DNA of 64,000 bases from Bariatricus massiliensis (lineage in GTDB: Bacteria; Bacillota; Clostridia; Lachnospirales; Lachnospiraceae), in contig NZ_LT574836.1 in assembly GCF_900086725.1 (NCBI RefSeq), positions 664,416 to 728,415 on the forward strand. The letters run 5' to 3'. The notes below the pieces were generated by a model that saw only the letters and a list, made by a program, of their open reading frames with translations, had not been told where the DNA came from and searched no databases. The stretch's first letter is position 1, and each line of letters begins with the position of its first letter. Position numbers and translations under genes: made by a program. Below are positions 8,926 to 17,051 of this stretch, piece after piece.

Positions 8926-10173
8926 ATGCTGATTGCAATCTTACAATATTTATCCGGATATCTTATTATCCGGATTGAAGGGTATTCCCCTGAGCGTTTT
9001 CTCAATATGTGCAGCCATCACGGGATTTATCTGTGGAACTTAAAGCCTTGCGGACACGCCTATGAGATGAACATCAGTGTGAAGGGGTTCCGCAGGCTTA
9101 AGCCGATTATACGGAAGACCGGAACGAAAATAATTATCAGGGAACGCAGGGGCTTTCCTTTTTTTTTACACAAATACAGAAAGCGGAAAATCTTTTTTGG
9201 AGGCATCTTCTTCTGCATCATCAGTATCTATATTCTTTCAATGTTTGTCTGGAACATTCACATTGAAGGAAACCAGAGGAGAACGGATGAAGTCATTCTT
9301 GAATTTCTTGAAAAAAAAGGGGTCACTCACGGCATGTTCCGCTCTTCCGTTGACTGCAGCAGGATTGTCAAAGATATAAGAAAAGAATACAATGATATTA
9401 TTTGGGTGTCTGCCTATATGGAAGGCACTCGACTGATGATACAGGTAAAGGAGAATCAGGATACGATTGAAACGAAGGAAAAATTGAATCCTCCGGTGGA
9501 TATTGTGGCTGATAAAGATGGTATTGTCAAAAGCATTATTACTCGGAAAGGTGTACCTATGGTGCACGAGGGAGATGAGGTAAAAAAAGGAGATGTGCTT
9601 GTCTCTGGAACAGTGGAAGTTCTGAATGACGCTAAGGAAGTAATCGATTATCAATATCATGAATCCGACGCAGATATTCAAGTTCAGACGGTCATGGAAT
9701 ATGAAGATTCAATGCCGATTACATATGAAGAGAAAAAAATGACCGGTAGAAAGAGATATGCTGTATGGTTTAGGGCAGGTGGGAGAAACTTTACATTAGG
9801 AGTGCTTAACAATTCATTTTCACATGCGGTCACTGAGACTTGGGATGAGCAGTGGAAACTGGGAGAACACTTTTGGATGCCATTTTCCGGAGGACTTATC
9901 AGGGTACAGGAATATGAACCTCAGAAGAAAAAGCGGGGAGAAAAGGAATATCAACAGCTTCTCACAGCAGATTTTCAGAAATTTTGCCATAATTTAGAGA
10001 AAAAAGGGGTTCAAATTTTGGAGAATGATGTTAAAATATACAAGGAGACGGATACGGCGGCCGCAAAAGGGAATCTGACGCTTCTTGCGCCTGCGGGAGA
10101 AAAGCAGGCCGGTCAGGAAAAAGAAGTTCCTCAGGCGGACACTGGAGAATCCGGACAGCAGGAAGGAAATTAA
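8926..10173 (+). CDS. yqfD: Sporulation protein YqfD
   Basis: 415-residue protein, the Clostridia equivalent of Bacillus YqfD / stage IV sporulation protein. Domain order: a cytosolic N-terminal part of ~85 residues, one membrane helix (about 88-110, FFGGIFFCIISIYILSMF), then a large extracytoplasmic region. That region contains a POTRA-like stretch (NIHIEGNQRRTDEVILEFLEKKGV) and the conserved PVDIVADKDGIVKSIITRKG segment. The C-terminus is a charged, low-complexity tail rich in Glu, Gln and Ala. It is probably made in the mother cell and inserted in the forespore outer membrane. It abuts phoH (3 bases). Confidence 0.93.
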   Translation: MLIAILQYLSGYLIIRIEGYSPERFLNMCSHHGIYLWNLKPCGHAYEMNISVKGFRRLKPIIRKTGTKIIIRERRGFPFFLHKYRKRKIFFGGIFFCIISIYILSMFVWNIHIEGNQRRTDEVILEFLEKKGVTHGMFRSSVDCSRIVKDIRKEYNDIIWVSAYMEGTRLMIQVKENQDTIETKEKLNPPVDIVADKDGIVKSIITRKGVPMVHEGDEVKKGDVLVSGTVEVLNDAKEVIDYQYHESDADIQVQTVMEYEDSMPITYEEKKMTGRKRYAVWFRAGGRNFTLGVLNNSFSHAVTETWDEQWKLGEHFWMPFSGGLIRVQEYEPQKKKRGEKEYQQLLTADFQKFCHNLEKKGVQILENDVKIYKETDTAAAKGNLTLLAPAGEKQAGQEKEVPQADTGESGQQEGN

Positions 10174-10176
10174 TAA

Positions 10177-11184
10177 ATGGGAATTCTTGAAACAGTGATT
10201 GAAATACCGGCAGAACACGAACGCAATGTCTTTGGGCAGTTCGATGTTTTTGCAAAAAAAATAGAGCGCGCCCTGCACGTTACTTTGATTGCCCGGGACG
10301 GTAAGGTGAAGATTCTTGGTGATGAACGCAATGTAGAGCGTGCCAGAGACGTGCTTTTGAATCTTACGGAACTTTCCGGGAGAGGAAATGTGATTCAAGA
10401 GCAAAACGTAGATTATATCTTGTCTCTTTCTATGGAAGACAGTGCAGAAGAGGTGCTGGAGATTGATAAGGAGCTTATCTGCCATACACTTCAAGGGAAG
10501 CCTATCAAGCCGAAAACACTGGGACAAAAGCGCTATGTAGATGCAATCCGCGACAAGATGATTACGTTTGGCCTGGGGCCGGCCGGGACGGGAAAGACTT
10601 ATCTGGCTATGGCTATGGCCATCACGGCCTTTAAGAGCAACGAGGTGGGCAGAATCATCCTGACACGTCCGGCGATTGAAGCCGGTGAAAAGCTTGGATT
10701 TCTGCCGGGGGACCTGCAGAGTAAAATAGACCCCTATCTACGCCCTCTATATGACGCGCTCTATCAGATCATGGGCGCAGAAAGCTTTATTAAAAATTCG
10801 GAGAAGGGTCTGATCGAGGTGGCGCCCCTTGCTTACATGAGAGGGCGGACACTGGACAATGCTTTTATCATATTGGATGAGGCGCAGAATACGACTCCTG
10901 CGCAGATGAAGATGTTCTTGACGAGAATCGGATTTGGCTCCAAGGTAGTGATTACCGGTGATTCTACACAGAAGGATCTGCCTTCGGGGCAGATATCCGG
11001 GTTGGATACTGCCGTCAATGTGGTAAGAAATATAGAGGATATCAGTATATGTAAACTGACAAGCAGAGATGTAGTGCGCCATCCTCTTGTGCAGAAAATC
11101 GTGAAAGCTTACGAAGAATATGAGCAGAAGAGCACACAGAAGAAACCCTATGGTAAAGACAGAAAGAAAAGGAATCGAAAATGA
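10177..11184 (+). CDS. phoH: PhoH family ATPase
   Basis: 335-residue cytosolic PhoH-type P-loop ATPase. An N-terminal KH-like region (residues ~20-70) is followed by the ATPase core: Walker A GPAGTGKT at 134-141, RPAIEAGEKLGFLPGDL, Walker B FIILDEAQNTTPAQ near 228-240, and the sensor TGDSTQKDL. The C-terminus is Lys/Arg-rich. Family members are linked with RNA handling; the constant position next to ybeY suggests ribosomal RNA maturation. Its stop overlaps the ybeY start by 4 bases. Confidence 0.95.
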   Translation: MGILETVIEIPAEHERNVFGQFDVFAKKIERALHVTLIARDGKVKILGDERNVERARDVLLNLTELSGRGNVIQEQNVDYILSLSMEDSAEEVLEIDKELICHTLQGKPIKPKTLGQKRYVDAIRDKMITFGLGPAGTGKTYLAMAMAITAFKSNEVGRIILTRPAIEAGEKLGFLPGDLQSKIDPYLRPLYDALYQIMGAESFIKNSEKGLIEVAPLAYMRGRTLDNAFIILDEAQNTTPAQMKMFLTRIGFGSKVVITGDSTQKDLPSGQISGLDTAVNVVRNIEDISICKLTSRDVVRHPLVQKIVKAYEEYEQKSTQKKPYGKDRKKRNRK

Positions 11185-11675
11185 AACTATACTTTGAAGA
11201 AGAAGGGGACTTAAAGCTTCCTTTGGACTGTGAGCAGATAGCCGGGGAAGTGGCAGAGGCGGTGCTGGAGTGTGAAGCATGTCCCTATGAGGTTCAAGTC
11301 GAGCTGCTTCTGACGATGAATGGAGAAATCCATGAGATGAACCGGGAATTCCGGCAGGTAGACAGGCCTACCGATGTTCTCTCTTTCCCGATGGTAGACT
11401 ATGAGAAGCCCGCTTTTTTTGAACCGCTGGACACGGATGAAAGTCTTTTCGATCCGGATACCGGGGAATTGTTGCTCGGCAATATTGTGATTTCTAAGGA
11501 GAAGGTATTGGAGCAGGCCGAAGAGTACGGCCATTCTCCAAAAAGGGAATATGCTTTCCTAATTGCGCATAGTATGTTACACTTATTAGGTTACGACCAT
11601 ATGGAAGAGAACGAGCGTCGTATCATGGAAGAAAAACAAAAGGCAGTACTTGATGGCTTAGGTATCAGCCGATAA
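11181..11675 (+). CDS. ybeY: Endoribonuclease YbeY (16S rRNA maturation)
   Basis: Zinc-dependent endoribonuclease needed for 16S rRNA 3' end maturation and ribosome quality control. 164 residues, usual length. The zinc motif HxxxHxxxxxH is intact in IAHSMLHLLGYDHMEENE near residues 130-147, and the RPTDVLSFPM and LLLGNIVIS segments are typical. The start overlaps phoH by 4 bases. A diacylglycerol kinase/era block often follows in other Firmicutes; here a flippase gene follows instead. Confidence 0.96.
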   Translation: MKLYFEEEGDLKLPLDCEQIAGEVAEAVLECEACPYEVQVELLLTMNGEIHEMNREFRQVDRPTDVLSFPMVDYEKPAFFEPLDTDESLFDPDTGELLLGNIVISKEKVLEQAEEYGHSPKREYAFLIAHSMLHLLGYDHMEENERRIMEEKQKAVLDGLGISR

Positions 11676-11701
11676 CAGTCTGCTGTTCGACGAGGTGCTT
11701 T

Positions 11702-13369
11702 ATGGCAAAGAAAAAGAAATCTAAAGGCAGAGGTTTTCTGGTACAGGGTACCATTCTGGCGGCGGCTGGAATTATAACGAAGGTAATAGGCGCCATTTAC
11801 CGGATTCCTATGCTGAATATAATGGGACTGGAAGGACAGGGGTACTATGACATCGCATTTCAGGTGTATTCGATCGCGCTGTTAATTTCTTCCTACAGTC
11901 TTCCCTTGGCAGTTTCCAAACTGGTTTCGGCCAGAATGGCAAAAGGACAGAAGCGCAATGCATTCCGCGTATTTAAAGCGGCCATGATATTTGCTGTTGC
12001 GGTAGGGACAGTCATTATGATTGTTGTATTTATCGGTTCAGATGTAATTGCGGATCATGTGATGGGAGCAAAGTTAAGCTCCTATGCACTCAGGGTATTG
12101 GCTCCCGGTCTGTTGATCGTGGCCATAATGGGAGTACTGCGCGGATACTTTCAGGGAATTGGTACAATGATTCCCACAGCTATTTCACAGGTATTGGAGC
12201 AGATCCTCAATGCGGTAGTGAGTATATTAGGCGCTGCCATGCTCATGGAGTATGGAAAGGGAATTGCCGAGAAGAAGAATAACGAACTTCTAAGTTCTGC
12301 GTACTCTGCGGCGGGCGGAACGCTGGGTACGGTGGCAGGCGCCCTGATTGGTCTGGTATTTCTTGTTTTATGTTATGCCGCATACAAAAATATATTAAAA
12401 CGCCAGCTACGCTCCGATAAAAGTAAACGGCAGGATGAGTACCAGATGCTTTTCAAATTGCTGCTCATAACGATTGCGCCCGTAATTCTCAGCACGGCCA
12501 TTTACAATGCAAGTAATGTGATCGACAGTGCTATGTTCAACAAGATTATGGGGGCGCAGGGGAAGACAGAAAAATGGTGCGCACGGATGATAGGGAAACT
12601 GGGTGAATATTATACACTCTTCAATGTTCCTCTGGCAGTTGCAAATGCGTTGGGCGCTTCCATGATGCCGGGACTTGTGCGGGCGGTAGAAAGCAGAGAG
12701 CGCCGTCTCATACATAACCGGATATATATGGCAGTACGTTACACAATGCTGATCGCCATTCCCAGCGCCGTAGGTTTTTTTGTGATAGGAAAGCCGATAT
12801 TGGACTTTCTCTGGCCAAATGTTGAAAATAGTGTACAGGGAAGAATGCTGATGATTGGAGCTATATCGCTGGTATTTTACTCTTTGTCCACGATAACCAA
12901 TGCAGTGCTTCAGGGACTGAACCGGATGATGAAGCCGGTGAAAAATGCGACGGTAGCACTTGTCCTGCATATTGTGTCGCTGTTCATTATGCTTGTTGTA
13001 TTCAAATGGGGAATTTATTCTATTATTGTCAGCAAGATTGTTTTTTCATTGTGCATGTGCATCATGAACTCCCACGACATCAGAGAGGCTGTGGGATATG
13101 TGCAGGAGCGTCAGAGAACATACGTCATCCCTGCAATTGCGGCGGCAATCATGGGTGGTGTGGCCTTCGTGCTCAATCTTGTGCTGGATATTTTTATGCC
13201 GGGCCGTTTGGCTACCCTGATCGTGCTGATCGTGGCGGTTATCGTTTATGGCGTATGCCTGCTGAAGTTCGGAGGATTGTCCGAAGACGAGCTGCTGTCC
13301 ATGCCAAAAGGGGCTACGCTCATATCCGTCTGCAAAAAGCTGCACTTATTGAATGACAATTATTATTAA
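11702..13369 (+). CDS. SpoVB/MurJ-type polysaccharide (lipid) flippase
   Basis: 555-residue integral membrane protein of the MOP superfamily (Wzx/MurJ/SpoVB branch) with about 14 hydrophobic helices. The positively charged N-terminus (KKKKSKGRGF) leads into GTILAAAGIITKVIGAIYRIP, a hallmark of SpoVB and YabM-like proteins. It probably moves a lipid-linked wall precursor across the cytoplasmic membrane, either for cortex synthesis in sporulation or in vegetative growth. The ATG at 11702 is preceded by GAGGTG. Placement just after the sporulation block favours a spore role, but sequence alone cannot tell SpoVB from its vegetative paralogs. Confidence 0.85.
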   Translation: MAKKKKSKGRGFLVQGTILAAAGIITKVIGAIYRIPMLNIMGLEGQGYYDIAFQVYSIALLISSYSLPLAVSKLVSARMAKGQKRNAFRVFKAAMIFAVAVGTVIMIVVFIGSDVIADHVMGAKLSSYALRVLAPGLLIVAIMGVLRGYFQGIGTMIPTAISQVLEQILNAVVSILGAAMLMEYGKGIAEKKNNELLSSAYSAAGGTLGTVAGALIGLVFLVLCYAAYKNILKRQLRSDKSKRQDEYQMLFKLLLITIAPVILSTAIYNASNVIDSAMFNKIMGAQGKTEKWCARMIGKLGEYYTLFNVPLAVANALGASMMPGLVRAVESRERRLIHNRIYMAVRYTMLIAIPSAVGFFVIGKPILDFLWPNVENSVQGRMLMIGAISLVFYSLSTITNAVLQGLNRMMKPVKNATVALVLHIVSLFIMLVVFKWGIYSIIVSKIVFSLCMCIMNSHDIREAVGYVQERQRTYVIPAIAAAIMGGVAFVLNLVLDIFMPGRLATLIVLIVAVIVYGVCLLKFGGLSEDELLSMPKGATLISVCKKLHLLNDNYY

Positions 13370-13425
13370 AATCGTATAAATACCGGAAAACAGGTCGATA
13401 CTGTATACAAAAAGGAGTTGTCCTT

Positions 13426-13794
13426 ATGGAAAAAAAGTACAGTATTGGCCTTTTGCTGGCGGCAGTCGTCTGCCTTGCGACATTAAGCTTTGCTTTTCAT
13501 GTAGAATATAAATATGATCAGGAGCGGGCCCGCATTGAGGCGGAAGAAGCAAAAAGAAAAGAAGAAGAACAGTCGGTTTCAACTCAAGGAAATGCAGAAA
13601 AGGCAGAATGCTATTACCTATTAGAGTTGAACGGTTATGTAGCTGTATACCAAAATGATAAAACGACAGTGTTTGAATATACAAATATAAGGGTATCTGA
13701 ACTGCCGCAGGAGCTGCAGTCGGAGATAAAGAGCGGGAAAAAGATTGAGACCACAGAAAAATTGTATGGTTTTTTGGAAAATTATTCTAGTTAG
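13426..13794 (+). CDS. Small anchored protein with BofC C-terminal-like domain
   Basis: 122 residues: an N-terminal membrane anchor or signal (residues 6-24), a charged coiled-coil stretch (~29-48, rich in Glu, Ala, Lys), then a compact domain YYLLELNGYVAVYQNDKTTV ending in LYGFLENYSS. The last part resembles the C-terminal domain of BofC, a sporulation checkpoint protein, and similar small proteins are common in Lachnospiraceae. The resemblance is by eye. AAGGAG precedes the ATG. Probably faces the outside or the intermembrane space. Confidence 0.55.
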   Translation: MEKKYSIGLLLAAVVCLATLSFAFHVEYKYDQERARIEAEEAKRKEEEQSVSTQGNAEKAECYYLLELNGYVAVYQNDKTTVFEYTNIRVSELPQELQSEIKSGKKIETTEKLYGFLENYSS

Positions 13795-13835
13795 GACCAA
13801 ACAGAAAATCTGGGGTGCGGAGAGGAACAGAAGAT

Positions 13836-14057
13836 ATGGATGAAAAAAAGATAGCAAGAATTAATGAACTTTACAGGAAGTCTAAAGCAGAAGGACTGAC
13901 GGAAGCGGAGAAGAAGGAACAACAGATTTTAAGGCGGGAATATGTAGACGCATTCAAGCAGAATCTCCGGGGGCAGCTGAATAATATTTCAATCAAAGAA
14001 AAGGATGGAAGCATTACACATCTGGGTGAAAAATATGGCAGCAAAAAAGGAAATTAG
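13836..14057 (+). CDS. DUF896 domain protein (YnzC/YozI-like)
   Basis: 73-residue helical protein of the DUF896 family: KIARINELYRKSKAEGLTEA, then QQILRREYVDAFKQNLRGQL. In B. subtilis the YnzC member lies near lexA and forms a small helical hairpin; its role is unclear. The ATG at 13836 is chosen over an upstream ATG at 13815 because the family begins with this Met-Asp-Glu-Lys-Lys wording. The end overlaps the start of the cyclo-ligase gene by 23 bases in another frame. Confidence 0.9.
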   Translation: MDEKKIARINELYRKSKAEGLTEAEKKEQQILRREYVDAFKQNLRGQLNNISIKEKDGSITHLGEKYGSKKGN

Positions 14058-14607
14058 ACTGGCAGTTTTAAAAGCGCGCCGGAATCTATCCCAGCAGGAG
14101 ACTATGGAGAAAAGCAGCCATATCTGTGAGAGCGTTGTATCTCATCCTTGGTTTCAGAAGGCGAAAACAGTTCTTCTCTACATGGATTATAACCGGGAAG
14201 TGATGACAGGCCAGATTATCGAAAGAGCGTGGGAACTGGGGAAATGCGTAGGTGTTCCCAAAGTACACGGAAAGACGATGGAATATTATCGTATAGAGTC
14301 TTTTGAGGATTTGGAGGAGGGAGCATACGGCATTCGGGAGCCGAGGAAAGAATGCCCCCGCATCCAGACAGAGGGAGCAAAACGGGGGGATATACTGGCG
14401 GTAATGCCGGGGGTCGCTTTTGACTCAGAGCGGAATCGAATCGGCTATGGCGGCGGATATTATGACAAGTACTTTGAGAAGAAAGACAATATCAATAAAA
14501 TGGCCGTTGCCTTTGAACTGCAGATGGTCCCGTGTATCGACGCGGAGGAATTTGACTTAAAACCTGACTGTATTGTCACAGAAAAACAGCTCTACTGCCC
14601 GGATTAA
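14035..14607 (+). CDS. 5-formyltetrahydrofolate cyclo-ligase
   Basis: ATP-dependent conversion of 5-formyl-THF to 5,10-methenyl-THF, one-carbon metabolism, cytosol. 190 residues, usual for the family. Visible motifs: the N-terminal Lys/Arg-rich KKEIRLAVLKARRNLS with the ATP-contacting Arg/Lys, and the signature GVAFDSERNRIGYGGGYYDKYF region near residues 127-147. The ATG at 14035 fits the family N-terminus and overlaps the DUF896 gene. The last ten codons form half of a large palindrome shared with luxS on the other strand, and the protein ends TEKQLYCPD. Confidence 0.95.
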   Translation: MAAKKEIRLAVLKARRNLSQQETMEKSSHICESVVSHPWFQKAKTVLLYMDYNREVMTGQIIERAWELGKCVGVPKVHGKTMEYYRIESFEDLEEGAYGIREPRKECPRIQTEGAKRGDILAVMPGVAFDSERNRIGYGGGYYDKYFEKKDNINKMAVAFELQMVPCIDAEEFDLKPDCIVTEKQLYCPD

Positions 14608-14634
14608 TCCGGATAGCAGAGCTGTTTTTCTGTG
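14577..14634. terminator. 58-bp palindrome: bidirectional terminator centred on two overlapping stop codons
   Basis: 17-base perfect arms (14577-14593 and 14618-14634) enclose a second symmetric core CCGGATTAATCCGG (14599-14612) on the same axis at 14605.5. Of 29 base pairs only three are mismatched (14594/14617, 14597/14614, 14598/14613). The stop codons of the cyclo-ligase gene (14605-14607) and luxS (14604-14606) sit exactly on the axis. The arms contain AAAAA/TTTTT runs, so each transcript ends in a strong hairpin plus U-tract. Confidence 0.9.
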
Positions 14635-15083
14635 ATGTTGGCAAGTACTTTGTCCAAATAATTTTTTGCAGTATATCTGGCCATAGGCAGATTCATATCC
14701 AAATAGTTTCCGCAGTCTTTCGCGGATGCGCCGGGTACTTCACCTTGGTAAGCGGCTATAAATGTAAACATTTCCCTCATAAGCGGAAGAAGTTCTTCTG
14801 AACGATAATTCCCATAGAGGATAAGATAAAAGCCTGTACGGCATCCCATGGGGCCAAAATAGACGACCTTGTCTCCATATTCTTTGTTGTTCCTTAAAAA
14901 TGTGGCGCCGAGATGTTCGATTGTATGCACTTCAGCCGTGTTCATGACAGGTTCTTCATTTGGGTTCGTCATGCGGATGTCAAAAGTCGTCAACGTAACA
15001 CCACCATAGGTGTCCTTTCTTGAAACATATAGACCGGGGACTAACTTGAGATGGTCTATCGTAAAGCTTGTGATTTTTTCCAT
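14604..15083 (-). CDS. luxS: S-ribosylhomocysteine lyase (LuxS)
   Basis: Cleaves S-ribosylhomocysteine to homocysteine and DPD, the precursor of autoinducer-2; part of the activated methyl cycle. 159 residues, standard. The iron/zinc site is complete: HxxEH in HTIEHLGATF near residue 53-57 and the Cys of GPMGCRTGFY. The N-terminus MEKITSFTIDH fits the family, fixing the start at 15083. No Shine-Dalgarno lies close to this ATG; an AAGGAG is 27 bases away, with a GC-rich hairpin between. The C-terminus ITEKQLCYPD mirrors that of the convergent cyclo-ligase. Confidence 0.98.
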   Translation of the reverse strand: MEKITSFTIDHLKLVPGLYVSRKDTYGGVTLTTFDIRMTNPNEEPVMNTAEVHTIEHLGATFLRNNKEYGDKVVYFGPMGCRTGFYLILYGNYRSEELLPLMREMFTFIAAYQGEVPGASAKDCGNYLDMNLPMARYTAKNYLDKVLANITEKQLCYPD

Positions 15084-15094
15084 ATACTAACTGT

Positions 15095-15116
15095 GCGGCG
15101 GGCCGCCGCGCTCCTT
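15095..15116 (-). promoter_or_regulatory. Hairpin between Shine-Dalgarno and start codon of luxS
   Basis: On the minus strand AAGGAG (15111-15116) is followed by a hairpin with seven-base perfect arms (15095-15101 and 15103-15109, GCGGCGG/CCGCCGC) and then 11 bases to the ATG. Folding would shorten the effective spacer from 27 to about 12 bases. The arms are all G and C in an otherwise AT-rich leader. Confidence 0.55.
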
Positions 15117-15147
15117 CCCGTATTATTGGCTCATTAGAACAATAAAT

Positions 15148-15176
15148 ATTATATCTGTTATATTTGATAAAAGCAA
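15148..15176 (-). promoter_or_regulatory. Promoter of luxS
   Basis: Minus strand TTGCTT (15171-15176), 17-base gap, perfect TATAAT (15148-15153), about 65 bases before the luxS ATG. Confidence 0.7.
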
Positions 15177-15184
15177 GGGCACGC

Positions 15185-15241
15185 TTCACGCAGAAGAAAA
15201 AATATGGTACAATACATGAGTGCAATTAAAGGCAATTGCAC
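15185..15241 (+). repeat. Promoter-linked dyad repeat, copy A (before phosphatase gene)
   Basis: TTCACG (15185-15190), 17 bases, TGG-TACAAT extended -10 (15205-15213), then six bases later an inverted repeat GTGCAATT-AAAGGC-AATTGCAC (15220-15241). The dyad would fall at the start of the transcript of the gene at 15288. Related copies are at 26686-26733 (minus), 52222-52278 and 52356-52412; the shared core is GTGCAAT(T/G)AAAGGCAATTGCA. Confidence 0.65.
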
Positions 15242-15287
15242 GTGGCAATGAACGCTGCTTAGCGTAAGAATTTAAGAGGTGTAGATA

Positions 15288-15920
15288 ATGAAAATTTATA
15301 TGATCAGACATGGTGAAACTGACTGGAATAAAAAACGAAAGTTACAAGGGCAGGTAGATATTCCACTCAATGAGTTCGGGAGACATCTGGCCAGAGAGAC
15401 TGCCCCGGCGCTCAGGGACATTCCTTTCGCCGCCGTATATACGAGTCCTTTGAGCCGGGCAAAGGAGACGGCAGAGCTTGTTCTGGAAGGCAGGGCCGTT
15501 CCTATCATTGAAGAGGCACGGATAATGGAAATGGGCTTTGGCGAGTATGAAGGACTTTGCTGTAATCAGGAGGGATGGAATATTCCGGACCCCGATTTCC
15601 GCTATTTTTTTGATGCCCCTGAGAAATATCATCCTCCGAAGGGAGGAGAGACTTTCCAGCAAGTATCTGACCGGCTGGATGACTTTTTGAAAGAGCTGCT
15701 GGGAAATAAAAAGCTGCAGGACAAGACGGTGCTTCTGTCCACCCACGGTGCGGCGCTCTGCGGGATTCTCAGACTGATAAAAAGGAATCCCATAGAAAGG
15801 TATTGGGACGGCGGTGTGCACAAAAACTGTGCAGTGACGATAGCAGAGGCCGCTGAAGGCGGGATAAGGATTTTGGAAGAAGCAGTGACATACTATAACG
15901 ATAGTGTATCTGACTGGTAA
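15288..15920 (+). CDS. Histidine phosphatase family protein (phosphoglycerate mutase-like)
   Basis: 210-residue cytosolic phosphatase of the histidine phosphatase superfamily. The phospho-acceptor motif MIRHGETDWNKKRKLQG is at residues 5-21 (His8), the second Arg in YTSPLSRAKETAEL, the acid/base region MEMGFGEYEGL, and the late His in LLSTHGAALCGIL. Members act on sugar phosphates, cobalamin intermediates or phosphoglycerates; nothing here fixes the substrate. The promoter carries repeat copy A. The 3' end overlaps the convergent LacI-type gene by 28 bases, with no clear terminator between. Confidence 0.9.
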   Translation: MKIYMIRHGETDWNKKRKLQGQVDIPLNEFGRHLARETAPALRDIPFAAVYTSPLSRAKETAELVLEGRAVPIIEEARIMEMGFGEYEGLCCNQEGWNIPDPDFRYFFDAPEKYHPPKGGETFQQVSDRLDDFLKELLGNKKLQDKTVLLSTHGAALCGILRLIKRNPIERYWDGGVHKNCAVTIAEAAEGGIRILEEAVTYYNDSVSDW

Positions 15921-16915
15921 GCCCTTTTTTTGCATGAATTGCGTACGACCAGCTCGCAGGGAAGCTTGATTTTTAACGCGGCAGCAGGTCCTTCAAGAAT
16001 GATGTGCTGGAGGACGGCTGCACCGTAACGCCCCATATGGTAGGCCGGCGCGTGGATGGTAGTCAGCGGAGGTACCGTGAATTCCGCAATGCGGATATCA
16101 TTGAAGCCCATGACAGAGACATCACCGGGGACGGAAAAGCCGTGCTCGCTCAATGCCTTCATTGCCCCCAGGGCAATCGGGTCACTGGCAGCAAAGACCG
16201 CAGTGGGAAGCCTGCCGGAATCAATCAGCTCACACATCATCTCATAGCCAGAATCAATCAAAAAGCTGCCTTCTTTCAGGTAGGGACGGTAATTTATCTC
16301 ATGTTCTTCACAATAATTGATAAAGGCGTTCTTTCGATATTCGGGATAAAGCTGGTTATCGTCCACATACTCCCTCCCGGACAGGAATCCGATATCTTTA
16401 TGTCCAAGGGAGGTGAGATATTGTAGGCCTTCGGCCACTGCCTGTTCGAAATCCATGGTAATCGTAGATATTTTAGGATTATCCACCGGCATGTCAAGAA
16501 ATAGAATGGAGGGGTTCAGTTCTTCGAAGAACTGGACTTCTTTTTGGCTGAATTTCCCGATGCATATGAGGCAGTCTACCGTTTTGAGGGCCTCGGCGTA
16601 GTTCCGGTCGCTTTTATAGGTTCTTACTATCTGGATATTATGGGCGAAACAGTAGTCTTCGATACCCTGACGTATGAGCAGATAATAACTGTCCTCCAGT
16701 TCCTGCTGTGAAGAGAACCACTGTACGATGCCCAGTGTAAAAGCGGCTTTGACAGATGGCCGGTTTCTTTTTATATAGTTTAATTTCTGTGCAGTATCTA
16801 ATACTTTCTGTCTTGTCTCCGGAGATACATTCAGCGTCTCATCCATGTTCAAGATTCTTGAGACAGCCGCTGTGGAGACATTCGCTATTTTGGCAATGTC
16901 TTTTATAGTAGCCAT
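15893..16915 (-). CDS. LacI family transcriptional regulator (likely gal repressor)
   Basis: 340 residues: N-terminal LacI helix-turn-helix and hinge (TIKDIAKIANVSTAAVSRIL, residues 3-22), then a periplasmic-binding-protein-like sensor domain with the usual VMGFNDIRIAEFTVPPLTTI near residues 275-294 and AASDPIALGAMKAL. It is divergent from galK with 136 bases between, where TTTAC/GTAAA half-sites flank both promoters, so it very likely represses the gal genes and itself until a galactose-related inducer binds. The inducer is not known from the sequence. Confidence 0.9.
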   Translation of the reverse strand: MATIKDIAKIANVSTAAVSRILNMDETLNVSPETRQKVLDTAQKLNYIKRNRPSVKAAFTLGIVQWFSSQQELEDSYYLLIRQGIEDYCFAHNIQIVRTYKSDRNYAEALKTVDCLICIGKFSQKEVQFFEELNPSILFLDMPVDNPKISTITMDFEQAVAEGLQYLTSLGHKDIGFLSGREYVDDNQLYPEYRKNAFINYCEEHEINYRPYLKEGSFLIDSGYEMMCELIDSGRLPTAVFAASDPIALGAMKALSEHGFSVPGDVSVMGFNDIRIAEFTVPPLTTIHAPAYHMGRYGAAVLQHIILEGPAAALKIKLPCELVVRNSCKKRAYQSDTLSL

Positions 16916-16935
16916 AAGTTTTCCCCCGATTAAAA

Positions 16936-16989
16936 AGTTTACAAATTTAGTAAATCAGTGTTGTATGTTTACTAAATATATTATATAAT
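16936..16989 (+). promoter_or_regulatory. gal operator region and galK promoter
   Basis: TTTAC-N7-GTAAA (16938-16954) and the longer inverted pair ATTTAGTAAA (16945-16954) / TTTACTAAAT (16968-16977) form overlapping LacI-type half-sites. A probable galK promoter is TTGTAT (16961-16966), 17 bases, TATAAT (16984-16989), so the second half-site lies in the promoter spacer. A further TTTACTTAA lies just downstream. Confidence 0.6.
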
Positions 16990-17051
16990 TTACTTAACGC
17001 AAAAGCAAGTGTAAAGTGAGAAATAACGAAGTATAAAATGGAGGAATTGCC

